Origin: Lentisphaerota bacterium | GTDB taxonomy: Bacteria > Verrucomicrobiota > Lentisphaeria > Victivallales > Victivallaceae | DNA length: 64,000 nucleotides | Direction of reading: 5' to 3' | Assembly (NCBI GenBank): GCA_024225035.1 | Contig: JAAEMX010000025.1 | Coordinates: 1 to 64,000 of the forward strand | In this document: positions 1 through 9,742 of the stretch, in pieces | Layout of the letters: the number at the start of each line of letters is the position of its first letter | Numbering within the stretch: the first letter of the stretch is position 1 | The notes under the pieces: model-generated | Told to the model about the DNA's origin: nothing | Seen by the model: only the letters and a program-made list of their open reading frames with translations | The model's database searches: none | Translations under genes and position numbers: made by a program

Positions 1-109
1 CTTTTGCTGCCGGAGCAGGAGCAGGGGCTTTTTTAGCGTCAGCTTGGTCTGCTGCAAAAGCGACAGTCGCAGCGCCAGTCACGAGAAGTGCAAGTGTTAA
101 TTTCTTCAT
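1..109 (-). CDS. Secreted Ala/Pro/Lys-rich protein, N-terminal fragment
   Basis: The reverse complement begins with ATG at 109-107 after a strong Shine-Dalgarno AGGAAGGA. It encodes a typical Sec signal peptide (MKKLTLALLVTGAATVAFA) with likely cleavage after AFA, followed by ADQADAKKAPAPAPAAK. The gene runs off the left edge, so only about 36 residues are visible and the function cannot be told. The Ala/Pro/Lys-rich mature start suggests a periplasmic or surface linker segment. Confidence 0.8.
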   Translation of the reverse strand, partial: MKKLTLALLVTGAATVAFAADQADAKKAPAPAPAAK

Positions 110-502
110 TTGAAATTCCTTCCTGTTATTCACTAAATAGTTTTATTTCGGTAAAACTTAAATGGTAACCTCTAAAATTGCATGTCTCCAATGTCTGCTT
201 TCAGTTTCAGCTTTTCAAGCTCAGAATCACTTTTTAGTAATACATTACTTGTGTTGTATTGCTGTAAACAAAATAATTAGTTTTCACAATGGAATCCAAT
301 TACTAGAGCTTCCCTATTATTGAAAAGCAATTTACCGTCCTTTTTTGCTGAATCCGTGAGACAAGTTAACATAGCAGGTTAGACATTGCAAGTTGGTTTA
401 TGTTCCAAACAATAAGAAAAGTATAATAAAGTATTAATTGATATGCTTGAAACTTGACAAGTAGGATCTTATGTTTTATTATCAAATTTAACTGGGGGAC
501 AT
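110..502. other. Divergent intergenic region, nothing recognised
   Basis: About 390 bases separate the divergent secreted-protein gene on the left and the PA-IL-like protein gene on the right. The stretch is AT-rich and must hold promoters for both directions. I see no clear tRNA, riboswitch or strong hairpin, and the short open frames here look spurious. Confidence 0.4.
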
Positions 503-1558
503 ATGCCTGATCTAATTTCCTTATCACGTTCACCAGTAGCATTTTTTTTTGCAAAGGGTGGTTGTGGTATGCATTTTTTTGTCTTATTATTAAGTTTGCT
601 TTTGTTTGTTATTCCAGTGTCTGCTCAGGACAGTTATCTTAGTGATTCCTCGCTAATGCGCAGGCGTTTGCCATTGTCGGAATATACCGTTAATAACCTT
701 GGAAAATATTCACTTTTGCTGGCTCAGCAAAAACTGGCAATAAACCCGAAAGATGGCAAAGGGCTGGTTCTTTTAAAACTGGCAAATCATCTTATCCCTG
801 ACAATCGTTATGTATTGTTGCTGCGCGGCAGGCTGAAATTCAAGGTCAAGATTGAACAGCCGGAAACCAAAGTCAATACAAAAGAGTTTCTGGCTATGCT
901 GGAAAAAGCCAGAGAACGCATAGATGAAACTGATACCGCAATGAATCGTCATTTGATGGCTGTGATCAACCAGATGGTCAGGCTATTTGATCCGGAAGAT
1001 GAAGTTGCTATCATTACATTGATGAAGTTTACTGATAAAGGCATAGATATTGACTTGAATTCTCTGCTGACTCAAAAGCTCACCAGCATTACTAACGTTG
1101 AATATGACCCGAAAGATCCACGTTATGCGATATCCAATGTGAAGCGCAGTATTTCAGTGCCGGCCAACCGTCCATGGACAGAGACTTGGGTGAAGGTTAA
1201 AGCCGGAAAAATGGTTTATGTTTCAGCTAGAGGTACCTGGAGCATGGGAAATGAGTTGAAATTCCCTGTATGTGACGGTAACGGTTATGTTGGTTACGAC
1301 ATTCAGGAACTTACTGGAAATAACAAGATTGTCGACAAGAAAAAGAAGAAAGATATCCGTGCTTTCCTGAAGAGTTCACGTATAGGTTCACCTGGCGGCT
1401 TGATGGCAAAGATTGGTAAAAAAGAATATTTCGTAGGGCGAGACGGTTCATTTATGGCTGAAAGCAGCGGAATATTGTATTTGGGCCCATATGAGTGGGC
1501 TGGTTATATGGACAACAACGGTAGTTTGGATGTTACCGTTGAGGTCAAGGATAGATAG
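503..1558 (+). CDS. Secreted protein with C-terminal PA-IL (LecA)-like carbohydrate-binding domain
   Basis: A 351-residue protein. The first 42 residues contain a hydrophobic signal segment ending in VSAQ, so it is probably exported to periplasm or surface. Residues 60-190 are helical and unrecognised. Residues about 215-350 resemble the LecA/PA-IL-like fold seen in secreted glycan-binding proteins: a start like VPANRPWTETWVKVKAG, then GTWSMG, GLMAKIG, FVGRDGSF, ILYLG and a closing NNGSLDVTVEV. The ATG at 503 has GGGGGAC just upstream; an ATG at 569 would give a more compact signal peptide and is the main alternative. The 3' end overlaps the convergent methyltransferase by 14 bases. The binding role is inferred from the fold only. 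Confidence 0.65.
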   Translation: MPDLISLSRSPVAFFFAKGGCGMHFFVLLLSLLLFVIPVSAQDSYLSDSSLMRRRLPLSEYTVNNLGKYSLLLAQQKLAINPKDGKGLVLLKLANHLIPDNRYVLLLRGRLKFKVKIEQPETKVNTKEFLAMLEKARERIDETDTAMNRHLMAVINQMVRLFDPEDEVAIITLMKFTDKGIDIDLNSLLTQKLTSITNVEYDPKDPRYAISNVKRSISVPANRPWTETWVKVKAGKMVYVSARGTWSMGNELKFPVCDGNGYVGYDIQELTGNNKIVDKKKKKDIRAFLKSSRIGSPGGLMAKIGKKEYFVGRDGSFMAESSGILYLGPYEWAGYMDNNGSLDVTVEVKDR

Positions 1559-2189
1559 GCTTTTTGCCAACGTAGGCAAAGCCGTTTGAGCTGTGCCCAT
1601 TCATTGTTTCATGCCGCATGTCAACTAATTCTTCCTGCTCGAATTTTTCCAGCAGTGAGTATATGTAGTTAATGTCGTGATGTCTTAAAAGGCCGCCGTC
1701 GGGCGTTTCAAAAATACCAAACAGTCCATATTTCGGCTGAAATTTACAGTAACGGTCAATATTTCTTGGGTCGCTGTTAATCAGGAAGTCACTTACATAA
1801 ATATAACCGCCGGGGCGCAGCAGGCGCATTGCTTCATTGATTAACTGTTTTTGATCCTGAGTGTCGACTACAGATGTAAGCACTGCTATTAAAATGACAA
1901 GGTCAAAGCTTTCGCTTTCCCACGGTGTAAGGAAGTTTTGACAGTCTGAGAATTCTACATCAGGAAGGGCCTTTCGAGCCATGCTTAGCATAGCGGAGGA
2001 TATGTCTGCCCCAAAAAGGTTATCGAATCCGGCATTTTTGATTTCAGTCAGAGTCCGACCATAGCCACAGCCGTAATCTAAAATTCTGGCTGACTTTGGC
2101 AGCCGCGGCAGAATCAGATCAGGCTGAAACTGAACAGTGAATTTTTTATTGCCGGCTAGTTTATTCCAATATTTGCTCGGATCTTCCAT
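1545..2189 (-). CDS. Class I SAM-dependent methyltransferase
   Basis: A 214-residue cytoplasmic protein with the Rossmann methyltransferase motif I (DYGCGYGR, residues 38-45), the acidic post-I loop (GADISSAML), and motif III-like LLRPGGYIYVSD. It most resembles the Methyltransf_11/UbiE-like class; the substrate cannot be told. It lies 15 bases downstream of nadE on the same strand and may be co-transcribed. The 3' end overlaps the convergent upstream gene. Confidence 0.85.
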   Translation of the reverse strand: MEDPSKYWNKLAGNKKFTVQFQPDLILPRLPKSARILDYGCGYGRTLTEIKNAGFDNLFGADISSAMLSMARKALPDVEFSDCQNFLTPWESESFDLVILIAVLTSVVDTQDQKQLINEAMRLLRPGGYIYVSDFLINSDPRNIDRYCKFQPKYGLFGIFETPDGGLLRHHDINYIYSLLEKFEQEELVDMRHETMNGHSSNGFAYVGKKPIYP

Positions 2190-2204
2190 AGCAATTACTC
2201 TGTT

Positions 2205-4124
2205 TTAAATTGATTCCAACCAGATGTCAGCTACACCGTCAGAAGGCATGCGCCAGTCACCGCGTGGAGACAGGCTGATTGTACCGACTTTCGGGCCGTC
2301 CGGGATACAGCTGCGCTTGAACTGCTGCTGGAAGAAACGCTTGATGAACAGACCAAGGTAACGCTTGATAAACTCTTCATCATAAATTCCTTCAAAAGCA
2401 TTCTGCGCCAGAAACGCAATCTTTTCCGGAGCCGCGCCGTATTTAATCATGTGGTAGAGGAAGAAGTCATGTAGCTCGTAAGGGCCGACGATTTCTTCTG
2501 TGCGCTGTACGATATCCGCGTTGGGGTCATTCGGCAGCAGCTCAGGGCTGACCGGAGTTGCGATAATATCTTCCAGCACGTCACGCAGGGCTTCTTCAGA
2601 GTTGTCCGCGACCCAGTGAATCAGGAAGCGAATCAAAGTTTTAGGAATAGAGCAATTAACCGCATACATGGACATATGATCTCCATTGTAGGTAGACCAG
2701 CCCAGCGCGATTTCTGAAAGGTCGCCGGTTCCAATCAAAAGTCCATGTTCATGATTTGCAATATCCATCAGGAGTTGAGTGCGTTCACGAGCCTGAACAT
2801 TTTCATATGTAACATCATGTACTTCAGGGTCATGTCGTATGTCAGCGAAGTGCTGGAGGCATGCAGGCTTAATATTAATCTCACGCATTTCCGCACCAAG
2901 CAATTCTATCATTCTCAATGCATTTTGATAAGTTCTGTCGGTCGTGCCGAATCCGGGCATGGTTATTGCCAGAATATCAGAGTTTTCACGTCCCAGCAGT
3001 TTCATAGTTTCTGCGCAAACCAGCAGGGCCAGGGTTGAATCCAGACCACCGGAAATGCCGATAATTACTTTTTTCGACTTAACATGCTCAAGACGCTTGG
3101 CCAGGCCCGCTGCCTGAATATGGAATATTTCTTCACAGCGCTTGCTGCGTTCCGCCGGGTTTCCGGGAACAAACGGGTGTTGGTCAACATCAGTAAATTT
3201 GAGTTCCATGCATTCAGGAACATCACCTAGCTTGACAGTGTCAAACGGTTCTTCTTCCGGCAGGTCAAAGTCTGCCATTGAGCTCTCGCTCATTCGGATA
3301 CCACGAAGACGTTTGAGGTCAAGGTCGGCATAAGTTATACTGGAATCACGGTCAAAACGTTTATTTTCAGCGGCAATATGGCCGTTTTCAGCGATCATTG
3401 AATGTCCGCCAAAGACCAGGTCGGTTGTGGACTCGTGTACTCCTGCAGAAGTATAAATGTAAGCTGAAATACAGCGTGCACTCTGCTGGGAAACCAGTTG
3501 ACGGCGGTATTCTGATTTTGCAACCAGATCATTGCTGGCTGAAAGGTTAAAGATGGCATTTGCTCCGGCGATGGCCTGATAGGAACTTGGTGGGATGACG
3601 CCCCACATGTCCTCGCAAATTTCAATACCGAATTTAAAGTCGGTACCGCATTCAAATATATAATTCGTTCCAAACGGGATACCGTTGCCGCAGATAGGAC
3701 AGTTGATTTCATCGAGCTTTACACTGCGGCCGGATTTGAACCAGCGTTTTTCATAGAATTCACGGTAGTTCGGATTACTTATTTTAGGAATGATTCCACG
3801 TATTTTGCCGCCCTGCAGGACGAACGCACAGTTGTATAACCCATTGCCGTGTACCAGCGGAGCTCCGACGATAATAACCATCTGAGAAAACTCAAATTTT
3901 CTGGCAACACAGTTTACTCCCGCCAGTGCTGCTTTAAGCAGGGCATCCTGATGGAAAAGGTCAGCACAGGTGTAGCCAGTGATACACATTTCAGGAAAGA
4001 CGACTGCCGAAACACCATTGGCACGGCATTCTTCAGCCGTCTCTATTATTTTCGCGATATTAAATGCCACATCACCAACCCGCATTTCGGGCGACACTGC
4101 GGCAAGGCGATAAAATCCGTACAT
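2205..4124 (-). CDS. nadE: Glutamine-dependent NAD+ synthetase
   Basis: It makes NAD+ from deamido-NAD+, ATP and glutamine in the cytoplasm. The 639 residues show the two-domain form. The N-terminal nitrilase-type glutaminase has catalytic Glu45 (FPEMCITGY), Lys114 (PKISNPNY) and Cys170 (GIEICEDMWG). The C-terminal synthetase has the P-loop SGGLDS at 358-363 and the GTGDLSEIALGW segment. Length suits the bacterial glutamine-dependent class. The start has no strong Shine-Dalgarno, but the N-terminus aligns with the family without excess. Another gene of NAD(H) biology, rex, lies about 3 kb upstream on the same strand. Confidence 0.96.
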   Translation of the reverse strand: MYGFYRLAAVSPEMRVGDVAFNIAKIIETAEECRANGVSAVVFPEMCITGYTCADLFHQDALLKAALAGVNCVARKFEFSQMVIIVGAPLVHGNGLYNCAFVLQGGKIRGIIPKISNPNYREFYEKRWFKSGRSVKLDEINCPICGNGIPFGTNYIFECGTDFKFGIEICEDMWGVIPPSSYQAIAGANAIFNLSASNDLVAKSEYRRQLVSQQSARCISAYIYTSAGVHESTTDLVFGGHSMIAENGHIAAENKRFDRDSSITYADLDLKRLRGIRMSESSMADFDLPEEEPFDTVKLGDVPECMELKFTDVDQHPFVPGNPAERSKRCEEIFHIQAAGLAKRLEHVKSKKVIIGISGGLDSTLALLVCAETMKLLGRENSDILAITMPGFGTTDRTYQNALRMIELLGAEMREINIKPACLQHFADIRHDPEVHDVTYENVQARERTQLLMDIANHEHGLLIGTGDLSEIALGWSTYNGDHMSMYAVNCSIPKTLIRFLIHWVADNSEEALRDVLEDIIATPVSPELLPNDPNADIVQRTEEIVGPYELHDFFLYHMIKYGAAPEKIAFLAQNAFEGIYDEEFIKRYLGLFIKRFFQQQFKRSCIPDGPKVGTISLSPRGDWRMPSDGVADIWLESI

Positions 4125-4199
4125 AGCCTACCTCACAGTTATATTATTTCGGTGGTAATGTATCATACGTATATGATTTTCGCCAACTTAATATATTGA

Positions 4200-6755
4200 T
4201 TATGCCTCAGGTCCTGCGGTAACAAATACTCCGGAAGTGCTTCCAAAGTACTTTTTCAATACCTTATTCACTTTTTCCAAAGTCAGGTTTTTGAAGGTTT
4301 CAGTGTTTTGAAACGGTACCATAAAGCCGTTGCCGTAATATTCTGAAAGTAAGGAATTATACAGGAGTGCGTCACTGCGTTCAAGCATGCCGGAACAAGT
4401 AAAAAGACATCCGGCTAACGCGGCGTCAAATTCTATTTTGTCCAAACCGTTTTGCCCGAGGCGCTCGCATTCTGCTTTAAGCATTTTTCTGACTTCCGGA
4501 GCTGATTGCGGGGTTGTTGCGGCGTAAAAACCGACAATTCCACGCTGAAAACCACGGCTGAAAACAGTTCCGGTGCTATATGCAAGTCCGCTGTCTTCTC
4601 TGATATGCTTGAATAGTTTTGACGACAGTCCATTGAGAGCATGTTGCAGGACATCCATTACAAAACGATCTTCATTGAGGTTGTTGCAGCCGGGGACTCC
4701 ATAAATAACCATAGACTGTTCACGCGGCAGAATAAGCTCTTCATAAATATCACTTGCTGGGAATTCAGGTTCCGGCGGCATGGCAATTTTATCTTTTGAG
4801 CTCCAGCTCAAGGCGTTGTCTATTTTGCTGCAGGCATTTAGTGCATCTGCCTCGGAGATAGCGCCTCCAAGTGCGATAACAGTATGGTCCGCCAGCATTA
4901 TATTATGCATAAATGCATGCAGGTCATTAATATTAAGTGAGCTTATTGAATCAATTGTTCCGGTGCGCGGCAGGGCATATGGATGCTTGCCGAAAAGTTT
5001 TTTCTGGAGTGTATCCTGAGCTGCTGCTGATGGATTTTGCGCCCGGCTCTTGAGGGCTTCAATAGCGTTTGCTTTTTCACGCTCAAACTGTTTTTGAGGG
5101 AATGCTGGTTCGGTCAGCATGGAAATAAGTAAATCCAGAGCTTTGTCGAGGCAGTCCGGCATACAGTTCATTCTGACCAGCAGCGAATTAGATCCGCCCA
5201 GAACGTTCAAGTCAATTGCGTTGGCATCAAGCAAGTCATTGAATTTACTTTCAGAGTATTTCAATGTGCCAGTGCCCAGCAACGCGGCCAGCATTCTGGT
5301 TATACCGGCGTTTTCAGGAGTTTCATAAATGGTGCCTCCAGGGAACGCCAGACAAACATCTACCAGCGGCAGTTTGCTGTCGTGTAAGGTCAGGCAACGA
5401 GCACCTGATTTAAGCTGATGCTTGCTTGGGACATGTTCATAGACAGTCTTAGCTTTAGATTTTTTGCTGACTTTTTCAGGAGGCGGAGTCTGTTTTACTA
5501 CTGACAGCTTGTCCTCGCTGAAATATTTACTGGCAACTCTAACGATATCTTCCAATGAGACTTCGCCGAGTATTTTTAAATAGCGGTCAGCCATTTCAGG
5601 GCAACCGTATGAGAGAACTGATTGACCAATTATTTCGGCTATTCCCTGATTAGTGCGGAGAGCACGAATATATTCGGTTGTCTGCTGGCGTTTTTCACGC
5701 TGCAGCTCGGCTGTTTCTACGCCGAACTTGCGCAGCTTGCTTATTTCGCTGAATAAGGAAGCTTCCAGTTCAGACAGTTTTTCAGGAACAGCTGCGGCCA
5801 TAATTGTTGAAACTCCTTCAAAATTAGGAGTAAAGTTAAAAGTGCCAACACTTAAAGCTAATTCTTTTTCATTGCGTAGGGATCTGACCAGCCGTGCGCT
5901 TTTGCTTTGTCCCAGAATACCGCTTATAAGGTCAAGTGCCGGAATATCACGGTGTGTGACCGGAGGGATTCTGCCGGCAATGGCAATTCGGGCCAACGGG
6001 TCTTCAAAGTGACATTCACGTTTGCGCATGGCAATCTGCCACGGTTCTGTAGTCAGTACAGGTTCATGAATATTGCCGTGTCCCCAGCCGTCTAACAGCT
6101 TCCCTAGTTGTTCGCGGGCGAATTCAGGCTCAATATCGCCTGATATTACAAAAAATACCCGTTCAGGGGAATAACGCTGCAGGTAATAGTCATTCATCAG
6201 ATCACGGGTAACACTTTCGATTTTATCGTGATACCCGATGATTGGATGTCTGATAGGGTGTTTGAGAAAAACGGTTTTCCAGAGTTCTTCGCCGAGCATG
6301 CGTTCGGGACGATCAAGGCCAAGGTCGCGCTCGCGGAGGATTACCTGTTTTTCAGATACAAATTTTTCTTCAGGAAACAGTGGAGCACTTACCATTTTAG
6401 CAAGGATGTTCAGTCCGACCGCGGCATGCTCAGATGGCAGCTCCAGATGGTAAACGGTGCTGCCGAAAGAGGTATATGCGTTTACATCACCGCCAAGACG
6501 GTTGACGGTGTCGGCGCCTTCCTGTTCAGGGTAGCCTTCGCATCCCTGAAACAGCATGTGTTCGAGAAAGTGTGAAAGTCCGCAACCAAGGTATTTGCCT
6601 TCATGAACACTGCCGGTTTCAACCCAGCTTTGCAGCGAGACAACAGGAGCGTCAGTTTTTCGGTTTACGAAAATACGAAGCCCGTTATCAAGAGTAAAAC
6701 TGCTGATACGGGAAAAGTGGTCAGTGTTGAAACTGCTCAAGTTCAAGTCAGTCAA
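4200..6755 (-). CDS. M16 family zinc metallopeptidase (two-domain, pitrilysin/PqqL-like)
   Basis: It carries two tandem M16 halves. The zinc motif HFLEH sits in the first half (residues about 62-66 from the start chosen), with the downstream Glu in QVILRERD; the second half is the inactive scaffold typical of the family. The frame stays open upstream to an ATG at 6860, but that would overlap the preceding gene by over 100 bases with an unnatural N-terminus. A TTG at 6755-6753 overlaps the stop of the preceding gene and has AAAGG eight bases upstream, so I prefer it (851 residues). No signal peptide is evident in that form. It probably degrades peptides; translational coupling to the Minf_1886-like gene is likely. 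Confidence 0.85.
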   Translation of the reverse strand: MTDLNLSSFNTDHFSRISSFTLDNGLRIFVNRKTDAPVVSLQSWVETGSVHEGKYLGCGLSHFLEHMLFQGCEGYPEQEGADTVNRLGGDVNAYTSFGSTVYHLELPSEHAAVGLNILAKMVSAPLFPEEKFVSEKQVILRERDLGLDRPERMLGEELWKTVFLKHPIRHPIIGYHDKIESVTRDLMNDYYLQRYSPERVFFVISGDIEPEFAREQLGKLLDGWGHGNIHEPVLTTEPWQIAMRKRECHFEDPLARIAIAGRIPPVTHRDIPALDLISGILGQSKSARLVRSLRNEKELALSVGTFNFTPNFEGVSTIMAAAVPEKLSELEASLFSEISKLRKFGVETAELQREKRQQTTEYIRALRTNQGIAEIIGQSVLSYGCPEMADRYLKILGEVSLEDIVRVASKYFSEDKLSVVKQTPPPEKVSKKSKAKTVYEHVPSKHQLKSGARCLTLHDSKLPLVDVCLAFPGGTIYETPENAGITRMLAALLGTGTLKYSESKFNDLLDANAIDLNVLGGSNSLLVRMNCMPDCLDKALDLLISMLTEPAFPQKQFEREKANAIEALKSRAQNPSAAAQDTLQKKLFGKHPYALPRTGTIDSISSLNINDLHAFMHNIMLADHTVIALGGAISEADALNACSKIDNALSWSSKDKIAMPPEPEFPASDIYEELILPREQSMVIYGVPGCNNLNEDRFVMDVLQHALNGLSSKLFKHIREDSGLAYSTGTVFSRGFQRGIVGFYAATTPQSAPEVRKMLKAECERLGQNGLDKIEFDAALAGCLFTCSGMLERSDALLYNSLLSEYYGNGFMVPFQNTETFKNLTLEKVNKVLKKYFGSTSGVFVTAGPEA

Positions 6756-7149
6756 TGGTAGGGACCTTTTTGTTGCTTTGAGGTTCTTTCTGCACATCGA
6801 TACGTGCGGCAGCGAACAGGTCATAATCAACAGAGAAATCTTCCCTGGAATCCTCTTCACTGGCAGAAAGCGCCTGCTCTGTTATCAGCTCATAAACAAT
6901 GTTACCGATGTCGGAAGCCTTATGGATACCCCATCCTTGCAGGATATCTTTATAGAATGGCCCGTATTGTTTAAGGGCGTATGTTGATATTCCTTTCAGC
7001 AGCTCAATTGCTCTAACATGACGAGTTTGTGCGAGTTGCGTTGTTGTATAGGTAACCGATGCGCTGGCAAAGAAATATGCTTCGCGGTGGTAACGCGTTT
7101 CACGCTTCAATATTTGATTTATTTTATAATTAAGATCGTTCTTATGCAT
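6748..7149 (-). CDS. Minf_1886-like (Verruc_Plancto-restricted) conserved protein
   Basis: A 133-residue cytoplasmic protein. The core contains RYHREAYFFASASVTYT and, around residues 60-90, YGPFYKDILQGWGIHKASDIGNIVYELI. This matches my recollection of the small family annotated as Verrucomicrobia/Planctomycetes-restricted (Minf_1886). The family function is unknown. Its presence is the best single phylogenetic marker in the window for the PVC superphylum. Its stop overlaps the probable TTG start of the M16 peptidase. The C-terminal 30 residues are acidic then Lys-rich and probably disordered. Confidence 0.75.
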   Translation of the reverse strand: MHKNDLNYKINQILKRETRYHREAYFFASASVTYTTTQLAQTRHVRAIELLKGISTYALKQYGPFYKDILQGWGIHKASDIGNIVYELITEQALSASEEDSREDFSVDYDLFAAARIDVQKEPQSNKKVPTID

Positions 7150-7205
7150 GATTTGCTCAGATGTTTTCTAAAAATGCTGAGTTTTTCGGTGTTAGACAGC
7201 TAAGC

Positions 7206-7877
7206 CTATGACAAATGTTCACGACTTTTCTGCAGTTTTACCGAAAATACAGCAAGTCCACTGGAAAGGTTCTCGTTGTGGCAGACTATTTCCGGCGGGA
7301 CTTTGAGTTTGATCATGGAAAAATTCCAGATTCCCCAGATGCCGGCTTCTACCAGAACATCAGCAACTTCCTGTGCTGCCTGCCATGGGACGGTCACGAT
7401 AGCGACTTTTACTCCCATGCGCTTGACTAAATCTTTAAGTTTTGAAAGGTGGAATATTTTTTTGCCATGGATAATTGTACCGACCCGACTTTCGTCGATA
7501 TCAAAACCGGCTATTATTTTAAGTCCGTTTTCTTCAAATGGCTTATGCCCAAGCAGAGCGGAACCGAGAGCTCCGGCACCTACCAGAAACGCTTCATCGG
7601 TTTTATTCCAGCCAAGAAAAGTTTCAATTGCCTCAATCAAATCTTTAAGGCAGTAGCCCATGCGCGGCTTACCCGGAATTCCCATCAGAACCAAATCCTT
7701 GCGCACTAAAATCGGTTTGAAGTCCAGTTCATTGATCAATGAAGTCGTTGAGACATACTCATTTCCTTCATGTTCCAGTCGCTTCAGTATATGCAAATAG
7801 GTTGGCAAACGCTTGATGGTTGGCAAACGCAAGATTTTCATGTTGCTGGCATTAGCCTGTTCTTTGTCACCATTCAT
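7206..7877 (-). CDS. rex: Redox-sensing transcriptional repressor Rex
   Basis: A 223-residue regulator that senses the NADH/NAD+ ratio and represses fermentative or respiratory genes. The N-terminal winged helix includes RLPTYLHILKRLE and LVRKDLVLMG. The C-terminal Rossmann domain carries VGAGALGSALL (glycine motif 100-105), the family GFDID acidic strand end and the C-terminal swapped helix. The start has only a weak Shine-Dalgarno; Met13 is an alternative. I found no convincing palindromic Rex box in its own upstream region. Confidence 0.92.
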   Translation of the reverse strand: MNGDKEQANASNMKILRLPTIKRLPTYLHILKRLEHEGNEYVSTTSLINELDFKPILVRKDLVLMGIPGKPRMGYCLKDLIEAIETFLGWNKTDEAFLVGAGALGSALLGHKPFEENGLKIIAGFDIDESRVGTIIHGKKIFHLSKLKDLVKRMGVKVAIVTVPWQAAQEVADVLVEAGIWGIWNFSMIKLKVPPEIVCHNENLSSGLAVFSVKLQKSREHLS

Positions 7878-8280
7878 ATTAATCTTTAAGGTTTTTTATG
7901 TTATGTCTCGAACCGGGTTAAAGCTTTCCATAAATTCAGGGATGCTAAATTCTTTACTTTTAAAAAAGTGCAATTTTGTCAGCAGATTTCACGGTTTTAG
8001 CATTTCCCTTCACACTAATATTGATCGTTTAAAGCTTTTATTCAAGCCAGATTGAAGAACAATTTGATAAAAATATACTAAATTAATGTCGTTGAATCGC
8101 TTTATGCCTCGCAATTTTGATTGCAGAATCTCCACTTTAGAGGTATTATATCAGCATGGAGAAAATTTTGGTGTACTGAGACTTCGGACCGCATTTACAT
8201 TTTGAAATGTCTCTGTTTGCGGTTCAGTTTGGCTGTGCACTGAATTATAAAAATACATTATTGTATTTAAGGAGGTTATT
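7878..8280. other. Divergent intergenic region between rex and isomerase-like gene
   Basis: About 400 AT-rich bases that must hold promoters for both directions. A two-tier hairpin lies at 8186-8225 in the leader of the rightward gene: outer stem 8186-8193 with 8218-8225, inner stem 8197-8202 with 8205-8210. A strong AAGGAGG precedes the ATG at 8281. No ORF here looks real. Confidence 0.4.
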
Positions 8281-9645
8281 ATGTTGGATTGTAAAGCTGC
8301 TCCAAAAGCTGTCTTCTTAGGTTTCGGCAGTTCCACTCTTCCTGATGAATATATCGAAAAACGCTGCCTGGAAACTTCCGAAGCAATTGATGCTGCCGGC
8401 GTTGAACTTATTACACTTCCGCCGATATCTGAAATTAAAAATGATGCTCAGATAGAAGTAGTCATGAAATCCGTGGAGGATAAAGATTATGACTGTATTA
8501 TTGCCTGTGTAGCCAGCTGGATACCTCGCTGGGCTTTAATGAACATGTTCAGGAGATTCAAATCTACGCCGATTTTACTGCTTGGACTAAGTGGAGAACA
8601 AATCGACGGTTACTATGTATCTTCGGGTGCGCAGGCTGTAACTGCTGACCTGAATCAGATTATGCAGGAAGCAGGTTTCAGGTTCCTTTATCTCGCAAGC
8701 AGGCGTGGACGTAAACTTCCTCTTGGAGAAATTTATGACTTCTGCGTAGCGTCCAAAACTGTGAAGCAACTGAGAACCGTGAAAATAGGCATGGCTGGAT
8801 TCAGAGATATGCGCCTTTACGGCAGAAATCAGACTATTCCTGTTAATGATAAAATTGGTATAGAAATAGAATATTTCGACCTTGAAGACCTTAAGAAATC
8901 AAGCAAAAAACTTGATCCTCAAGAAGTCAGCAGCCTGGCAAGCGAGCTGACAAGGCGCTGGAAATTTAAAAATGAATCGCATCAGGAAACACTGGAAAAG
9001 ATTGTTTCAACTTATTTCGCTATTCGCAACAAAATAGAGAAATGCGGCTATGATGGATTTTCTTTCGCCAACAGGGACAGCATAAAGAAGCATATGGGGT
9101 ACGCCCCGGCTGGTGCTTTGACCTTGCTGCACGATGAAAAGAAGATATCCTCAATCCCGGAAAATGATGTACTGGGAGCAACAACTCAGGCTGCGATCCG
9201 TTTGTTGACCGGACAGGTTGGAGCTTATTTTGAGATTTATGATTTTCTCGAAAACGGCATAATGCTGGCAGTTCCTGATTATGTTCCAGGGGAAGTTGTT
9301 GAAGGTGATGTTACCGTAATCGATAACTCAGTCGATGGTGTCGGTGAGGGGATTATCAACGTTTCAAAAGTCAAAAATGGTCCTGCTACTCTTTGTCGCC
9401 TTGGATGCTGCAACGGTGAACTGAAAATGCATGTAGCTACCGGTGACGCCGAGCGTCCGGTGCGCTGGCATGAAGTTGGCTGGCCACCGCCTGCACCACA
9501 AGTACCGTCATTGGATTTCATTCTTTCCAGTGACACGGATAAGTTTGTACAGGATGTTACCGGAATGCATTATATCATAGCGTACGGTGACCATTGCAGA
9601 AAAATCAAATACCTATGTAAGCTTCTGGATATTTGCTGCTGCTGA
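8281..9645 (+). CDS. L-fucose/L-arabinose isomerase-like protein
   Basis: 454 residues with the two-domain layout of the FucI/AraA superfamily. An N-terminal Rossmann-like half (GVELITLPPISE, YDCIIACVASWIPRWAL) is followed by the segment PENDVLGATTQAAIRLLTGQ, the counterpart of the metal-ligand CE-D-GALT region. The usual HCG segment after the next strand is not obvious: the sequence reads LENGIMLAVPDYVPGEV. The substrate or even isomerase activity is therefore uncertain. The C-terminus ends in an unusual Cys cluster (KLLDICCC). Perfect AAGGAGG Shine-Dalgarno; a strong terminator follows. A cytoplasmic sugar-processing role is inferred. Confidence 0.75.
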   Translation: MLDCKAAPKAVFLGFGSSTLPDEYIEKRCLETSEAIDAAGVELITLPPISEIKNDAQIEVVMKSVEDKDYDCIIACVASWIPRWALMNMFRRFKSTPILLLGLSGEQIDGYYVSSGAQAVTADLNQIMQEAGFRFLYLASRRGRKLPLGEIYDFCVASKTVKQLRTVKIGMAGFRDMRLYGRNQTIPVNDKIGIEIEYFDLEDLKKSSKKLDPQEVSSLASELTRRWKFKNESHQETLEKIVSTYFAIRNKIEKCGYDGFSFANRDSIKKHMGYAPAGALTLLHDEKKISSIPENDVLGATTQAAIRLLTGQVGAYFEIYDFLENGIMLAVPDYVPGEVVEGDVTVIDNSVDGVGEGIINVSKVKNGPATLCRLGCCNGELKMHVATGDAERPVRWHEVGWPPPAPQVPSLDFILSSDTDKFVQDVTGMHYIIAYGDHCRKIKYLCKLLDICCC

Positions 9646-9670
9646 CAGCAGTATTATCATTAATATTATA

Positions 9671-9709
9671 CCAAAACCGTCATCTACACAGGTGACGGTT
9701 TTGGTTTTT
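9671..9709 (+). terminator. Rho-independent terminator of isomerase-like gene (bidirectional)
   Basis: A perfect 12-bp stem (9671-9682 with 9693-9704) closes a 10-base loop and is followed by TTTTTA. It lies 26 bases after the isomerase stop and 34 bases beyond the end of the convergent GH18 gene, so it may serve both. Nearly the same hairpin recurs at 11050-11080. Confidence 0.85.
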
Positions 9710-9742
9710 ATCGGCAAAGTAAAACCATCAAGCGTTGATGCG

